A stretch of DNA of 64,000 nt from an uncultured Verrucomicrobiales bacterium (GTDB taxonomy: Bacteria > Verrucomicrobiota > Verrucomicrobiia > Verrucomicrobiales > Akkermansiaceae). Made by a program: the position numbers and the translations under genes. Of this stretch, positions 28,337-37,423 are shown piece after piece (the stretch's first letter is position 1; the number at the start of each line of letters is the position of its first letter). The stretch spans positions 42,332-106,331 of the forward strand of contig CALGZA010000025.1 in the NCBI GenBank assembly GCA_937934595.1, given 5' to 3'. The notes beneath the pieces are model-generated. The model saw only the letters and a list, made by a program, of their open reading frames with translations, was not told the DNA's origin and did not search any database.

Positions 28337-29137
28337 ATGCGCATTCTTTTTCTTGGAGATATTGTTGGAGAGCCCGGAAGAAAGGCCGTTATTAATAATA
28401 TCTCATCCATCACCACCAAACTCAACGCCGATTTCTGCATCGTAAACGGAGAAAACTCAGCCGGTGGCAGAGGAATCACCCCCAAAATAGCAAAAGAATT
28501 ATTCGCCGCAGGTGTCCACGTTATCACCACAGGTGACCACGTCTGGGATCAACGTGAGCTCCTAGATTACCTACCTAATGAACCCAAACTACTCCGCCCC
28601 ATCAACTACCCACCAGATACACCAGGTAACGGCTCAGTAGTCATAGACTCCAAATTCGGCAAAATCGCCGTCCTCAATGCTCAAGGCAGAACCTTCATGA
28701 ACCCCCCACTAGAAAACCCCTTCACCATCGTAGAAGATGAAGTCACACGCCTCACTAAAGATGGTGTCAAAATCATCTTCCTAGACTTCCATGCAGAAAC
28801 CACCAGCGAAAGCATAGCCATGGGTTTCCACCTAGACGGCACCGTATCTGCAGTCGTTGGCACTCACACACACGTCCAAACAGCCGATGAAAGAATCCTC
28901 CCCAAAGGAACTGCCCATCTAACTGATGCTGGAATGTGCGGCCCAGAAATATCCGTCCTCGGCCGAAACGTTGAAAGCGTCGTCTGGAGATTTAAATCCG
29001 GCCTACCTACCAGATTCCCAGTCGCCAAAGGCCCCGTCAGACTCTGTGGAATGATAGTGGACATTGACCCAGATTCAGGTAAAGCAACCCATGTAGAAAG
29101 ATACAACAACTTGCTCTCTCCCAGCGAAATGAGCTAA
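28337..29137 (+). CDS. YmdB-family metallophosphoesterase (TIGR00282 type)
   Basis: The chosen start at 28337 gives 266 residues beginning MRILFLGDIVGEPGRKA, exactly the family start; an upstream frame to 28241 adds 32 residues without similarity. Metal-binding motifs are in order: GDIVGEPG, VNGENSAGG, TTGDHVWDQ, FHAETTSES and GTHTHVQTAD. Known members are di-iron 2',3'-cyclic nucleotide phosphodiesterases linked to RNA turnover and biofilm choice in Bacillus. It is divergent from the amidase gene, with about 120 bases between the starts, and followed by a PPIase gene 83 bases on. Confidence 0.88.
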   Translation: MRILFLGDIVGEPGRKAVINNISSITTKLNADFCIVNGENSAGGRGITPKIAKELFAAGVHVITTGDHVWDQRELLDYLPNEPKLLRPINYPPDTPGNGSVVIDSKFGKIAVLNAQGRTFMNPPLENPFTIVEDEVTRLTKDGVKIIFLDFHAETTSESIAMGFHLDGTVSAVVGTHTHVQTADERILPKGTAHLTDAGMCGPEISVLGRNVESVVWRFKSGLPTRFPVAKGPVRLCGMIVDIDPDSGKATHVERYNNLLSPSEMS

Positions 29138-29220
29138 CCATAAATAATTACGAATTATCACTTTAATTTACCAGATCCTATACCACAGTATACAAGAACC
29201 GCATACTCAATATCACCACC

Positions 29221-30222
29221 ATGAAACACATCAACACTCTCACTGCCATACTTGCTGCCTGCCTTTTAGCTACCATCTCATCCCCCGTCGCTAACGCAAA
29301 ACGCAGAAAAGTCAACGGCATCGCAGCCATCGCTAACGGCAGAGTCGTCACCCTCAACGAAGTAGCATTCATGCTCGCACCCGCCAGAGCCAGACTCGCC
29401 ATCAAACACCCTCGTATGGGCAACAAATTCAAAACAGAACTTGCCAAAAGCAAAAAGAAAATACTCGACGAACTCATCGACCGCCAACTCATCATATACG
29501 AGTTCAATGCCATGGGGGCTCAAATCCCCGATTACGCCATCAAAGCAGAAATCCAACAACAAATCGATAAAGTCTACGGCGGCAGTGACGTCAAATTCCG
29601 TAAAGAACTCAAAAACTCAAGACTCTCATACACCAAATTCTACCAACTCACTAAAGACAAGCTCATCGGACAAGCAATGCGCTCACAGCACTTCAACGAC
29701 CCCACACCTGCTACTCAAAGCGAACTCATTAAAGAATACAACAAACATAAACGCGACATGCGTGACAGATCAAAAGACAAAATCGACTTCGAAAAAATAT
29801 ACATCCCAGTCAATAATGACAATGACCTACTCGCAACACCAGAAACACAAAAAGAATTCGCTGAAGACATCGCCAAACAAATCAAAAAGGGAGCAAATTT
29901 TGCAGAACTTGCAAAAAACCACTCCAAAGACGCATTCGCAGATCAAGGCGGAAAACAAACCAACGTCAACAGAACAGACCTTCGTAACGACGTCAGCTTC
30001 GTCCTCTTCACCGAGCCCATTGGAACCGTAGTCGGACCCATTCAACTAGACGCAGGCGGATACCAAATCTTCCGTGTCACACGTAAAATCGACGGCCCAT
30101 CACCTAAACTCGCCAAAGTAAAACCACAAATAGAGCAAGCCGTCCAAAATAGAAAATCTTCCGCCAGATTCAACCGCTACATCAAACGTCTTCGCAAAAA
30201 AGCCCTAATCAGATATAAATAA
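29221..30222 (+). CDS. Periplasmic peptidyl-prolyl isomerase, SurA/parvulin type
   Basis: The 333-residue protein has a signal peptide with hydrophobic residues 8-22, cleavable after VANA near residue 26. An N-terminal helical chaperone domain follows, starting with IAAIANGRVVTLNEVAFML and containing LIDRQLIIYEF. The parvulin domain spans about 175-295 (KIYIPVNND, GANFAELAKNHSKD, DQGGKQTNVNRTDL, PIGTVVGPIQLDAGGYQIFRV). It lacks the second parvulin domain of Escherichia coli SurA. The likely role is folding or transport of outer-membrane and secreted proteins. It ends 16 bases from the convergent proB gene. Confidence 0.87.
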   Translation: MKHINTLTAILAACLLATISSPVANAKRRKVNGIAAIANGRVVTLNEVAFMLAPARARLAIKHPRMGNKFKTELAKSKKKILDELIDRQLIIYEFNAMGAQIPDYAIKAEIQQQIDKVYGGSDVKFRKELKNSRLSYTKFYQLTKDKLIGQAMRSQHFNDPTPATQSELIKEYNKHKRDMRDRSKDKIDFEKIYIPVNNDNDLLATPETQKEFAEDIAKQIKKGANFAELAKNHSKDAFADQGGKQTNVNRTDLRNDVSFVLFTEPIGTVVGPIQLDAGGYQIFRVTRKIDGPSPKLAKVKPQIEQAVQNRKSSARFNRYIKRLRKKALIRYK

Positions 30223-30237
30223 AATCACACCACAAAA

Positions 30238-30999
30238 CTACCCTACTAAAAATCTGCTGCACAGCACACCAGTATCTCCAGCCACCACAGCAGCTAACCT
30301 CCCAGGATGACCCCCACTCATAATCACAGTCTCTATACCAGCATCCACACACAGCTTTACCGCCTGTAACTTAGATGCCATTCCACCCATAGAAAACTTA
30401 CCCTTCTCATCACGTGCAAAGTCTAAAACCGCACCAATATCAGCCACCTCCCTCACCACCTCATCCGTCTCCGGCGAAATCAGCCCATCTACCGTTGACA
30501 TTATCACCATCATATCCACCCCAAGCAACTTCGCAACCCTCGCAGACAGCATATCATTATCCCCTAAACTAAGCTCCTCAACCGCTACAGAATCATTCTC
30601 ATTAATGATCGGAATCACATTCCCCACCTCAGACAACCTATCAAGTGTATCACACACCCGCCCCTCCCTCACACTATCACTCAGATCAGCCGCAGTCAGT
30701 AACAACTGCGCCACACTTAATCCAAAATTCCTAAACAACGTCTCATACACATGCATCAACTGCGTCTGACCCACCGCAGCACAAGCCTGCCGCGTAGGAA
30801 TATCATCCGGATACTCACTTAAACCTAATCCAGATATACCAGCACCCACAGCACCACTCGATACCAAAATAACCTGATACCCATCTAAAGAAATCTCCGC
30901 TATAGCCGTCACCAGCCGGACCAAAGATGCACCATCAAGCTTACCATCAGACTCCCTCGTCAAAACCCCAGTCCCTACCTTAACGATAATCTGCTTCAT
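30238..30999 (-). CDS. proB: Glutamate 5-kinase without PUA domain
   Basis: The 253-residue protein covers the amino-acid-kinase domain: VKVGTGVLT (phosphate binding), VSSGAVGAG, TRQACAAVGQ, IPIINENDSVA, GDNDMLSARVA and the MGGMASKLQA segment. These are diagnostic for glutamate 5-kinase, which phosphorylates glutamate as the first step of proline synthesis and is feedback-inhibited by proline. Escherichia coli ProB is about 370 residues with a C-terminal PUA domain. That domain is absent, as in several other bacterial enzymes. It starts 3 bases after the stop of the pyrophosphatase gene, so the two are cotranscribed. proA is not in the window. Confidence 0.9.
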   Translation of the reverse strand: MKQIIVKVGTGVLTRESDGKLDGASLVRLVTAIAEISLDGYQVILVSSGAVGAGISGLGLSEYPDDIPTRQACAAVGQTQLMHVYETLFRNFGLSVAQLLLTAADLSDSVREGRVCDTLDRLSEVGNVIPIINENDSVAVEELSLGDNDMLSARVAKLLGVDMMVIMSTVDGLISPETDEVVREVADIGAVLDFARDEKGKFSMGGMASKLQAVKLCVDAGIETVIMSGGHPGRLAAVVAGDTGVLCSRFLVG

Positions 31000-31002
31000 A
31001 AA

Positions 31003-32703
31003 TTAATCTATAACTGTCGCCGTCGCACTATAAATAGCCTGACATAATGCAGGAAATATCTGCTTCTTCCTACTCACCACATTCTCAGCCACTATCACCC
31101 CATCCTCACGGTGCTCAAACGGTAACTCAGCAATAACGCGTGCATCACCCCTAGCCAAAATCAAACTCACATGACTAGTGATATCCGTCACAGCAGCTAT
31201 CGCCACATCATAACCCTTATGCCGGCATAACTTATCCAGCTCATCCTCTATCTCAGCCCTCCGCTCATCAAACTTATCCAGCCTAATCTCCTCAATCTGT
31301 GTAATACTAAGACTCTTTCCAGACTCCTCAAACTCCTTCCTGTCCGTATGGATCAACTCCTCAGACGTCCCCTTATGCAACAAAGAACCAGACGCAAAAA
31401 AATCATGCGTAAACTGCTCAGCATCCACATCAGCTATCTTACACAACCACTCCAGTATCCTCCTATCCAAATCAGTAGTCGTAGGCGAAGTCAAATTCAA
31501 CGTATCAGATATAAGCCCAGCACTCAAACACAACGCTATCCCCTTAGACAAAGGCGCATCTCTATCCCTAAACCGCCTTGCAATAAGCGTAGATGATGAA
31601 CCCACAGGCTCATTCAAAAAACGAATCGGCTCCCTAGAAACCACATTCCCTCCTAACCTATGATGATCTATCACCTCCTCCACCTGAGCCTCCTCTATTC
31701 CCCTCACAGCCTGTGAATACTCATTATGATCCACCATCACTATCCGCGTAACAGGAGGATTCACCAAATCAGCCTTAGTAAAAACCCCTATCAACCTCAA
31801 AGTCCCCTTCTCTACAACAGGAAAAATCTCCTGCTGAGTCTCACTTAACTTCTTCCTTATATCAGAAACAGCCTCATCAGCATCTACACACAGAAATTCA
31901 CTACCCAATGCAGTATCAACAAGCCTAGAACAACGTATCAACTGAACCGTAGTCGCCGTATCATACTTACAACATATTATCTTCACCCCCCTCTCCTTAG
32001 CCAGATCCTTCAGCTCCTCAGACACTCCATAACCACCAGTCACTACCATCATCCGCACCTGGCTCTCTATCGCTGCCAACTGTAACTTCTCTCGGTTACC
32101 ACAAATAACCAACTGCTTCTTAGACAAGCCCCTCTCCGCATCCCTTTTCAGCCCCTCACGCGTCGAAACCTCACTAGAAGCACCCACAAACATCACCAAC
32201 TCCTCTTCAGCAACCGTCACATCAGCACCCACAGACTCACCCTTCAATGACTCTAATACCTTCTGAGGTGAAACATAAACCGTCTTAACTGACCTACTCC
32301 CAGACACATCCTGTGGCATCAATAACTGCATCAACTGAGTGAAATCCAAAATCCCACGGATATCTCCATCATCAGATACAACAGGCAGTGAATCCATCCC
32401 GCTTGACTGCATCGCATTATAAACCTTCAAAAAAGTATCACCCTCAGAAACCGTCGCCGTACACTTATCACTAATCAACTCAGCAGTCGTCCGGATATCT
32501 GTCACCAAATCAGGTGCATCCACACCAGCCTGTTCAAGCACCCACTCCACCCTGCCAGGTATCGTCCCACAGCGTAAAGCACACGCATCCTTTCCCTCAG
32601 CTACTCGCAGATACTCAGCATATCCCACCGCCGCACATATCGCATCAGTATCAGGATTAAGGTGCCCTATGACATAAATCGGATCTTGGCTGGTGAGAGT
32701 CAT
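31003..32703 (-). CDS. Manganese-type (family II) inorganic pyrophosphatase with CBS and DRTGG domains
   Basis: The 566-residue protein starts YVIGHLNPDTDAICAA, the first DHH-family metal site. A split CBS pair follows (around 70-130 and 270-320) with a DRTGG domain between them (about 195-260). The second half of the DHH domain contains VDHNEYSQ and VIDHHRLGG, and a DHHA2 domain ends the protein. CBS-containing family II pyrophosphatases are regulated by adenine nucleotides or diadenosine polyphosphates through the CBS pair. The enzyme hydrolyses pyrophosphate to phosphate in the cytoplasm. It is divergent from hprK and upstream of proB. Confidence 0.88.
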   Translation of the reverse strand: MTLTSQDPIYVIGHLNPDTDAICAAVGYAEYLRVAEGKDACALRCGTIPGRVEWVLEQAGVDAPDLVTDIRTTAELISDKCTATVSEGDTFLKVYNAMQSSGMDSLPVVSDDGDIRGILDFTQLMQLLMPQDVSGSRSVKTVYVSPQKVLESLKGESVGADVTVAEEELVMFVGASSEVSTREGLKRDAERGLSKKQLVICGNREKLQLAAIESQVRMMVVTGGYGVSEELKDLAKERGVKIICCKYDTATTVQLIRCSRLVDTALGSEFLCVDADEAVSDIRKKLSETQQEIFPVVEKGTLRLIGVFTKADLVNPPVTRIVMVDHNEYSQAVRGIEEAQVEEVIDHHRLGGNVVSREPIRFLNEPVGSSSTLIARRFRDRDAPLSKGIALCLSAGLISDTLNLTSPTTTDLDRRILEWLCKIADVDAEQFTHDFFASGSLLHKGTSEELIHTDRKEFEESGKSLSITQIEEIRLDKFDERRAEIEDELDKLCRHKGYDVAIAAVTDITSHVSLILARGDARVIAELPFEHREDGVIVAENVVSRKKQIFPALCQAIYSATATVID

Positions 32704-32839
32704 TTCTAAAAGTATCAGTAAGTGTTAAATCAACTAAAAACAAAACATCTAACGTTTCAGCCCCTTTTGCAACTCCCAGTTTGAAAAATACAACAGTTTT
32801 TTACTTTGGATAAATCCACTCACAACCTACAATCACAAC

Positions 32840-33808
32840 ATGAACAGAAAGGTCCACAGCGTCAGCCACATAACAGTGAATGACTTCTACCAAAAATACG
32901 GAGAAAAACTAGAACTACAGCTATTCCAAAACGCCAACACATCAGAGACCGATCTAAACCGCAAAATAACAGAACCATCAACAAACAGACCAGGACTCGC
33001 CATCACAGGATACCTCATCAACTTCGCCTTCGCACGCATCCAAATGATCGGAAACTCCGAGCTATCATACCTAAACGCCCTAGACCCAGACACCCTCCAC
33101 GAAAGAATGCTAGCCATCTGCGAAACAGGCATCCCATGCATCGTCATCACCCAAGGATCCAATATCAGCTCCACACTCGCAGACACCATCACCTCCCGCC
33201 AAATCCCCATCTTCCTCACCCCACTCAAAACCATGCACTTCTCAAACCGTGCCGCTCTCTGCCTAGAAACAGAATTCTCAAAAACCACTTCAGCTCACGG
33301 ATGCATGATCCACTTCAAAGGATTCGGTGTCCTCATCAAAGGAAAAAGCGGCTCAGGTAAAAGTGAAACAGCCATCGGTCTCGTCGAACGTGGCGCAGCT
33401 CTCATCGCCGATGACCACGTAAAAATCCGTAACGTCGGAGACGAACTCACAGCATACACTAAAGACTTCTCAAGAGGATTCATCGAAATGAGAGGAATAG
33501 GAATAGTCAATGTCACAGACATCTACGGACTCGGATCCATGATGCCAGACTCCAAACTAGACCTCATCGTAAACCTCAGACCTCACAGCGACCTCAATGA
33601 AGTAGACAGAACAGGAATCAACCGCAAAACAGAAAACATCCTAGGCGTCGATGTCCCATACGTTGACATCCCAGTCGCCCCAGGCAGAGACACCGTCAGA
33701 ATGGTCACCATCACCATCCTAGAACTACAACTCAGAAGACTAGGATACGATATGGCTGACGAATTCAATAACAGACTCAACGATAAAATCAAGAAAGACA
33801 ATACCTAA
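32840..33808 (+). CDS. hprK: HPr kinase/phosphorylase
   Basis: The 322-residue protein shows the two-domain HprK/P layout: an N-terminal MurF-like domain (about 1-130) and a C-terminal P-loop kinase domain. Walker A GKSGSGKS is at residues 168-175, followed by ALIADDHVKI (catalytic Asp pair) and the signature region FIEMRGIGIVNV. HprK phosphorylates HPr on Ser46 and reverses it, linking carbon status to regulation. The spacing to ptsH is 119 bases, and ptsI follows, so these three form the regulatory PTS core. No EII component, sugar transporter or CcpA-like regulator is nearby. Confidence 0.95.
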   Translation: MNRKVHSVSHITVNDFYQKYGEKLELQLFQNANTSETDLNRKITEPSTNRPGLAITGYLINFAFARIQMIGNSELSYLNALDPDTLHERMLAICETGIPCIVITQGSNISSTLADTITSRQIPIFLTPLKTMHFSNRAALCLETEFSKTTSAHGCMIHFKGFGVLIKGKSGSGKSETAIGLVERGAALIADDHVKIRNVGDELTAYTKDFSRGFIEMRGIGIVNVTDIYGLGSMMPDSKLDLIVNLRPHSDLNEVDRTGINRKTENILGVDVPYVDIPVAPGRDTVRMVTITILELQLRRLGYDMADEFNNRLNDKIKKDNT

Positions 33809-33927
33809 CCAACTTAAAAAGAACAAATTAACACATTTTAACACCAACGCAGAAAATTTCCCTTCCACTACGCATCCTCTCCCTCTAAGATCCACGCCAG
33901 AAAAGTAACCAAACACAACCACTACGT

Positions 33928-34191
33928 ATGCCTAGCAAGGAAATCACTATCACCAACAAACTCGGAATTCATGCCCGCCCAGCAGCTCAGTTCGTTAAGA
34001 CAGCTAACGGATTCGACGCAGAAATCACAGTTGAAAAAAGCGGTGAAGAGATCGACGGCAAAAGCATCATGGGACTCATGATGCTAGCCGCAGGCCACGG
34101 ATCCACCCTCCTCATCACCACAGAAGGCCCACAAGAACAAGAAGCACTTGACGCTCTCGTCGCCCTCGTCCAAAGAGACTTTGAGGACTAA
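33928..34191 (+). CDS. ptsH: Phosphocarrier protein HPr
   Basis: The 87-residue protein has NKLGIHARPAA with the phosphorylatable His at residue 15, and EIDGKSIMGLMMLAA with Ser46, the HprK target. Both sites are therefore intact, allowing EI-dependent and HprK-dependent phosphorylation. Length and layout match canonical HPr. It lies between hprK and ptsI, 73 bases before the latter. Confidence 0.96.
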   Translation: MPSKEITITNKLGIHARPAAQFVKTANGFDAEITVEKSGEEIDGKSIMGLMMLAAGHGSTLLITTEGPQEQEALDALVALVQRDFED

Positions 34192-34264
34192 AACCCTCAC
34201 CATCTAAGCACTAACCACAGCGCTAGGCCACACCCCCTCTAGTTCATCAGAGGAATACTCATAC

Positions 34265-36040
34265 ATGCCACTTCACTCATCAAATAAAGAAATCACCCTC
34301 CAAGGAACAGCCGTATCTCCCGGTGTCGCCTTCGGTCCCGTGCACGTCAGCGCCAGAGGCATGGTCGCTCCAGAAGTATACGAAATCCCACATGAACACA
34401 TTGAATACGAGATAAATCGATTCGAAGCCGCTATAGAAAAAACAAAAACGCAACTCAGCCAAATACAAAAAAAAATCGAAGACATCTCAGGTGACCATGA
34501 AGCTCTCATCTTCGAAGCTCACATCCTCATCCTAGAAGACGCATCCATCATCAAAAAAGTCAAAACCGCCATCGCAAGCAGACTACAAAATGCCGAATAC
34601 GTCTACTACGCTATCATCCAGACATACTGCGAAGCCATTCGTAGAATGAATGACACATACCTCGCAGAAAGAGCCACAGACATCGACGACGTCGCACAAA
34701 GAGTCATCAGAAACTTTAACTCCGCTGATAACGAACACAAATTCGAAGACCCTAACCCAGATCACAAGCACATCATCGTTGCATTTGACCTAACCCCATC
34801 CGCCACTGCCACCATTGATCGACAAAAATCCATCGGATTCATCACAGAACAAGGCAGCATTAACTCACACACAGCCATCCTCTCCAGATCACTCGGAATC
34901 CCAGCCATCGTCGGCATCGAAGCCGCAGTCATGACCATCAAGTCCCTCACATTCATCATCCTAGATGGATACACCGGACGCGTCATACTAAACCCAAAAC
35001 CTGAAACAATCACGAAATACCGTGAAATCCAGCGCCGTAAAAAAGAACAAGAAAACGAGCTAGACAGCATCAAAGAAAGCCTAACTCAAACCACTGACGA
35101 CAGAAAAATCACCCTCTCAGCAAACATCGAATTCGAGCACGAGCTCACCTACGTCGAAAAATCAGGCGCAGAAGGCATCGGCCTCTTCCGCACAGAATTC
35201 TACCTCCTAGGAGGTGGTGAAATACCAGACGAATCCCGCCAAGCAAGAGTCTACTCCGAAGTCGCCAAACGCACCCAGCCTCACCAAGCCATCATCCGCA
35301 CCCTAGACGCAGGCGGAGACAAACTCCCCGCAGAACCCCTACCAGAACCAGAACCTAACCCATTCCTCGGTTGGCGCGGAATACGTGTCTCACTCGCAAG
35401 ACAAGGAATGTTCAAAGAACAACTACGTGCCATCCTAAAAGCCAGCGCACACGGAAAACTAGGAGTCATGTTCCCACTCATATCCGGACTCAAAGAACTC
35501 CTTCTCGCTAAAGACATCCTCAAAGAATGCATGGATGAACTCAATAAATCAAACACACCATTCGACCCCAACATCGAAATAGGCATGATGATCGAAGTCC
35601 CCTCCGCTGCTCTCATGGCAGAAGAACTCGCCAAACACGTAGACTTCTTCTCAATAGGAACCAACGACCTCATCCAATACACAATCGCCGTTGACAGAGT
35701 CAACAAAAACGTCTCAAACCTCTACAAACCTACAAACCCAGCAGTCATTCGCCTCATTGACATGACCGCCCAAGCAGCCAAAAACAACGGCATCTGGACT
35801 GGAGTCTGCGGAGAAATGGCCAGTGATCTTAATCTCACACCACTCCTCATCGGACTCGGCATTGACGAACTCTCCGTCGGAACCCACCAGCTCCCACGCA
35901 TCAAAAAAGCAGTCCGCTCACTAAACTACCAAGAATGTAAAGAATTAGCCCAAGAAGCAGCCAAATGCAGATTCAGCAGCCAAATCCTCCAACTATCCCA
36001 AGAAATGGCTCACCGCAAATACACCCTCCTCATCGACTAA
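34265..36040 (+). CDS. ptsI: PTS enzyme I (phosphoenolpyruvate-protein phosphotransferase)
   Basis: The 591-residue protein has an N-terminal GTAVSPGVAFGPV start, the phosphohistidine motif GSINSHTAILSRSLGIPAIVG with His near residue 202 (coding bases 34853-34915), and a PEP-binding TIM barrel with GIGLFRTEFYL, WRGIRVSLA, MMIEVPSAALMA, FFSIGTNDLIQYT and GVCGEMASD. Length is close to the usual 575. It transfers phosphate from phosphoenolpyruvate to HPr. With no EII genes in the window, the pathway is probably regulatory, as often proposed for PTS proteins in non-enteric bacteria. No hairpin terminator was recognised after the stop. Confidence 0.96.
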   Translation: MPLHSSNKEITLQGTAVSPGVAFGPVHVSARGMVAPEVYEIPHEHIEYEINRFEAAIEKTKTQLSQIQKKIEDISGDHEALIFEAHILILEDASIIKKVKTAIASRLQNAEYVYYAIIQTYCEAIRRMNDTYLAERATDIDDVAQRVIRNFNSADNEHKFEDPNPDHKHIIVAFDLTPSATATIDRQKSIGFITEQGSINSHTAILSRSLGIPAIVGIEAAVMTIKSLTFIILDGYTGRVILNPKPETITKYREIQRRKKEQENELDSIKESLTQTTDDRKITLSANIEFEHELTYVEKSGAEGIGLFRTEFYLLGGGEIPDESRQARVYSEVAKRTQPHQAIIRTLDAGGDKLPAEPLPEPEPNPFLGWRGIRVSLARQGMFKEQLRAILKASAHGKLGVMFPLISGLKELLLAKDILKECMDELNKSNTPFDPNIEIGMMIEVPSAALMAEELAKHVDFFSIGTNDLIQYTIAVDRVNKNVSNLYKPTNPAVIRLIDMTAQAAKNNGIWTGVCGEMASDLNLTPLLIGLGIDELSVGTHQLPRIKKAVRSLNYQECKELAQEAAKCRFSSQILQLSQEMAHRKYTLLID

Positions 36041-36090
36041 TAAACAAAAACAGCAAAAATCATAAAGCCACAAAAATACCCCCAACCTTC

Positions 36091-36139
36091 CAAATCCCAA
36101 ATTCTAAATTCTAAATTCCAAATTCTAAATTCTAAATCC
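36091..36139. repeat. Heptamer tandem repeat, seven units of YAAATYC
   Basis: Seven contiguous 7-base units run CAAATCC, CAAATTC, TAAATTC, TAAATTC, CAAATTC, TAAATTC, TAAATCC. It is a short tandemly repeated repetitive sequence just downstream of ptsI. Such heptamer arrays vary in copy number between strains in other phyla, so this may be a variable-number locus. No coding frame crosses it. Confidence 0.9.
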
Positions 36140-36263
36140 CCCACCCACCGCTCGAGACAGCCCCTTACAGGCTTAAAATTCACGGTGCATCGCATCCAGT
36201 AAAGTAAACCTGGCTCCAAAAAAAACAGCTAAATAGATGAATGATATAAATCATCATTAATTT

Positions 36264-36300
36264 TTGACACCATTGCCTGAGCAACATGAAATTTTTATAT
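36264..36300 (+). promoter_or_regulatory. Possible promoter of PEP-CTERM gene 1
   Basis: TTGACA at 36264-36269 is followed after 17 bases by a weak TGAAAT and, further on, TTATAT at 36295-36300. The second PEP-CTERM gene has the same TTGACAC box upstream (57324-57330) followed by TGAAAG and TTATAT. The shared pieces suggest a common promoter or regulator site, but spacing differs and no factor can be named. Confidence 0.3.
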
Positions 36301-36347
36301 TTTATGCTTTGACTAATGAAAAACCATAATTCATCATAAGTAGTGAT

Positions 36348-37013
36348 ATGAACATAAAAAACAAAATAAACCCTATAATTATAGGAGCTAGCTTAATAAG
36401 CGTAGCTAACGGTGCAATGGTTTACACACAAACTTCTGGTGGAGTCGGTTCAGCAAACACTGTATTTGCTGTAACTAATTCGGCTACCCCAGGCTTTTCC
36501 GCTACACTTACGGCGACCCACCCCACGGATGCCATCTCTTCTGTCAGTGATGGAGCGGCAATTGAGATACGCTACTTAGAACGTATAGTTGGAGACTTAT
36601 CTTACAGTTTAACGGGGGTTACTGGAGTGCCCAGTGGATCCAACTTAAGTTCTTCTTTAGAAGTAGTAAACGTTATACCAAACAATTTCCTTTCTTCAAC
36701 AGTCCCTCTCACAGTAATTTCTGGTGGTTCTTTCGTATTTGATGGTTCAGGCTCTGAGGCTGCAGGAACTCCCATTTCGGCAGGCACTTGGAACCCATCT
36801 CAGGGCGGAGTTCACGACAGTAATGGAGTTGCTCCAGGGCTAATTTTAGATGGTTTACCAACTCTAACAGATAATGGTAATCCTTCAAATACTGGGACAG
36901 TATATTTTTCTAGACCTACGTTAGAGTTCACACAAGTTCCTGAACCTTCTTCGTCACTTCTTTTCGGCATAGCTGCTATAGGTCTTGTCGGTCGCAGAAA
37001 CAGAAATTCATAG
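36348..37013 (+). CDS. PEP-CTERM sorting domain protein 1
   Basis: The 221-residue protein has a signal peptide (about 1-23, ending VANGAM), a Gly/Ser/Thr-rich beta-type body, and a C-terminal sorting signal: VPEPSSSLLFGIAAIGLVGRR, i.e. a P-E-P motif, a hydrophobic helix and an Arg-rich tail. PEP-CTERM signals are recognised by exosortase and tie secreted proteins to the cell surface or exopolysaccharide. The gene's + strand is balanced in C and G, unlike neighbouring genes whose + strand is very G-poor; it also uses many T-ending codons. This points to recent arrival, inversion or duplication. Function of the body is unknown. Confidence 0.85.
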   Translation: MNIKNKINPIIIGASLISVANGAMVYTQTSGGVGSANTVFAVTNSATPGFSATLTATHPTDAISSVSDGAAIEIRYLERIVGDLSYSLTGVTGVPSGSNLSSSLEVVNVIPNNFLSSTVPLTVISGGSFVFDGSGSEAAGTPISAGTWNPSQGGVHDSNGVAPGLILDGLPTLTDNGNPSNTGTVYFSRPTLEFTQVPEPSSSLLFGIAAIGLVGRRNRNS

Positions 37014-37104
37014 AGTAATATAACTATTAACAATAGTTTTTACATAAAGTTATTAATTTATATCACAGCTATCCCATAAGAATAGCGTTATATAATATGC
37101 TTAG

Positions 37105-37130
37105 GGCCGATCCTACTTAGGATCGGCCTT
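37105..37130 (+). terminator. Terminator hairpin after PEP-CTERM gene 1
   Basis: A 10-bp perfect stem, GGCCGATCCT (37105-37114) with AGGATCGGCC (37119-37128), has a 4-base loop and only a short T-containing tail (TTATT). It lies 91 bases after the stop codon. Confidence 0.7.
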
Positions 37131-37184
37131 ATTAATTATAATTAAAGTATAAGACAGACAGTAGTCAAACAAATCAGACAAATG

Positions 37185-37250
37185 GCGGAGTGATTTTTGT
37201 TTCTATCAAGGCGTGACGATAAAATGATGCGGCCATCATGACTGAGGAAT
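37185..37250. repeat. Second repeat family segment, related to 60841-60906
   Basis: This segment aligns with 60841-60906: both share GCGGA near the start, CTATCAAGG, TGAC, ATGCG and an ATCA-G-CTGA-GAAT end, with scattered mismatches. Here it abuts MITE copy B directly, making a composite repeat. No reading frame is evident. Confidence 0.55.
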
Positions 37251-37385
37251 TGGACTATGTAACTGACGAATAACGAAGCTAATCTTGATATATTGTTTTG
37301 CACTTCAAAAAATCAGCTATGCTGCTGCTGTTTCCAAATGTAATAAAACTACTATCAGCCCAGAATAACTGTGAAAATAATATAA
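37250..37385 (+). repeat. MITE family copy B, left part replaced and right end degenerate
   Basis: From TGGACTATGTAACTGACGAA to ATAACTGTGAAAATAATATA the sequence follows the MITE consensus. The left inverted repeat and the GATAGCACAACAAGATAGC part are missing; a different repeat segment occupies that side. The right inverted repeat has lost the ATGGTA end. It is a decayed copy next to the 147-residue membrane protein gene. Confidence 0.75.
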
Positions 37386-37423
37386 TACACCAACTAAATG
37401 AGCAACACCAAATCACGAGTGCA

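Larger units (their letters stand above)
36041..36347. other. Intergenic region with a heptamer repeat
   Basis: The 307-base gap between ptsI and the first PEP-CTERM gene holds the seven-unit heptamer array at 36091-36139 and, at its right side, an AT-rich leader with a TTGACA box at 36264-36269. No gene or convincing terminator is seen. Confidence 0.7.

Noticed and set aside
36091..36139. CRISPR-like array
   Set aside because: Units are contiguous 7-mers without spacers, so it is a simple tandem repeat; no cas genes are present.
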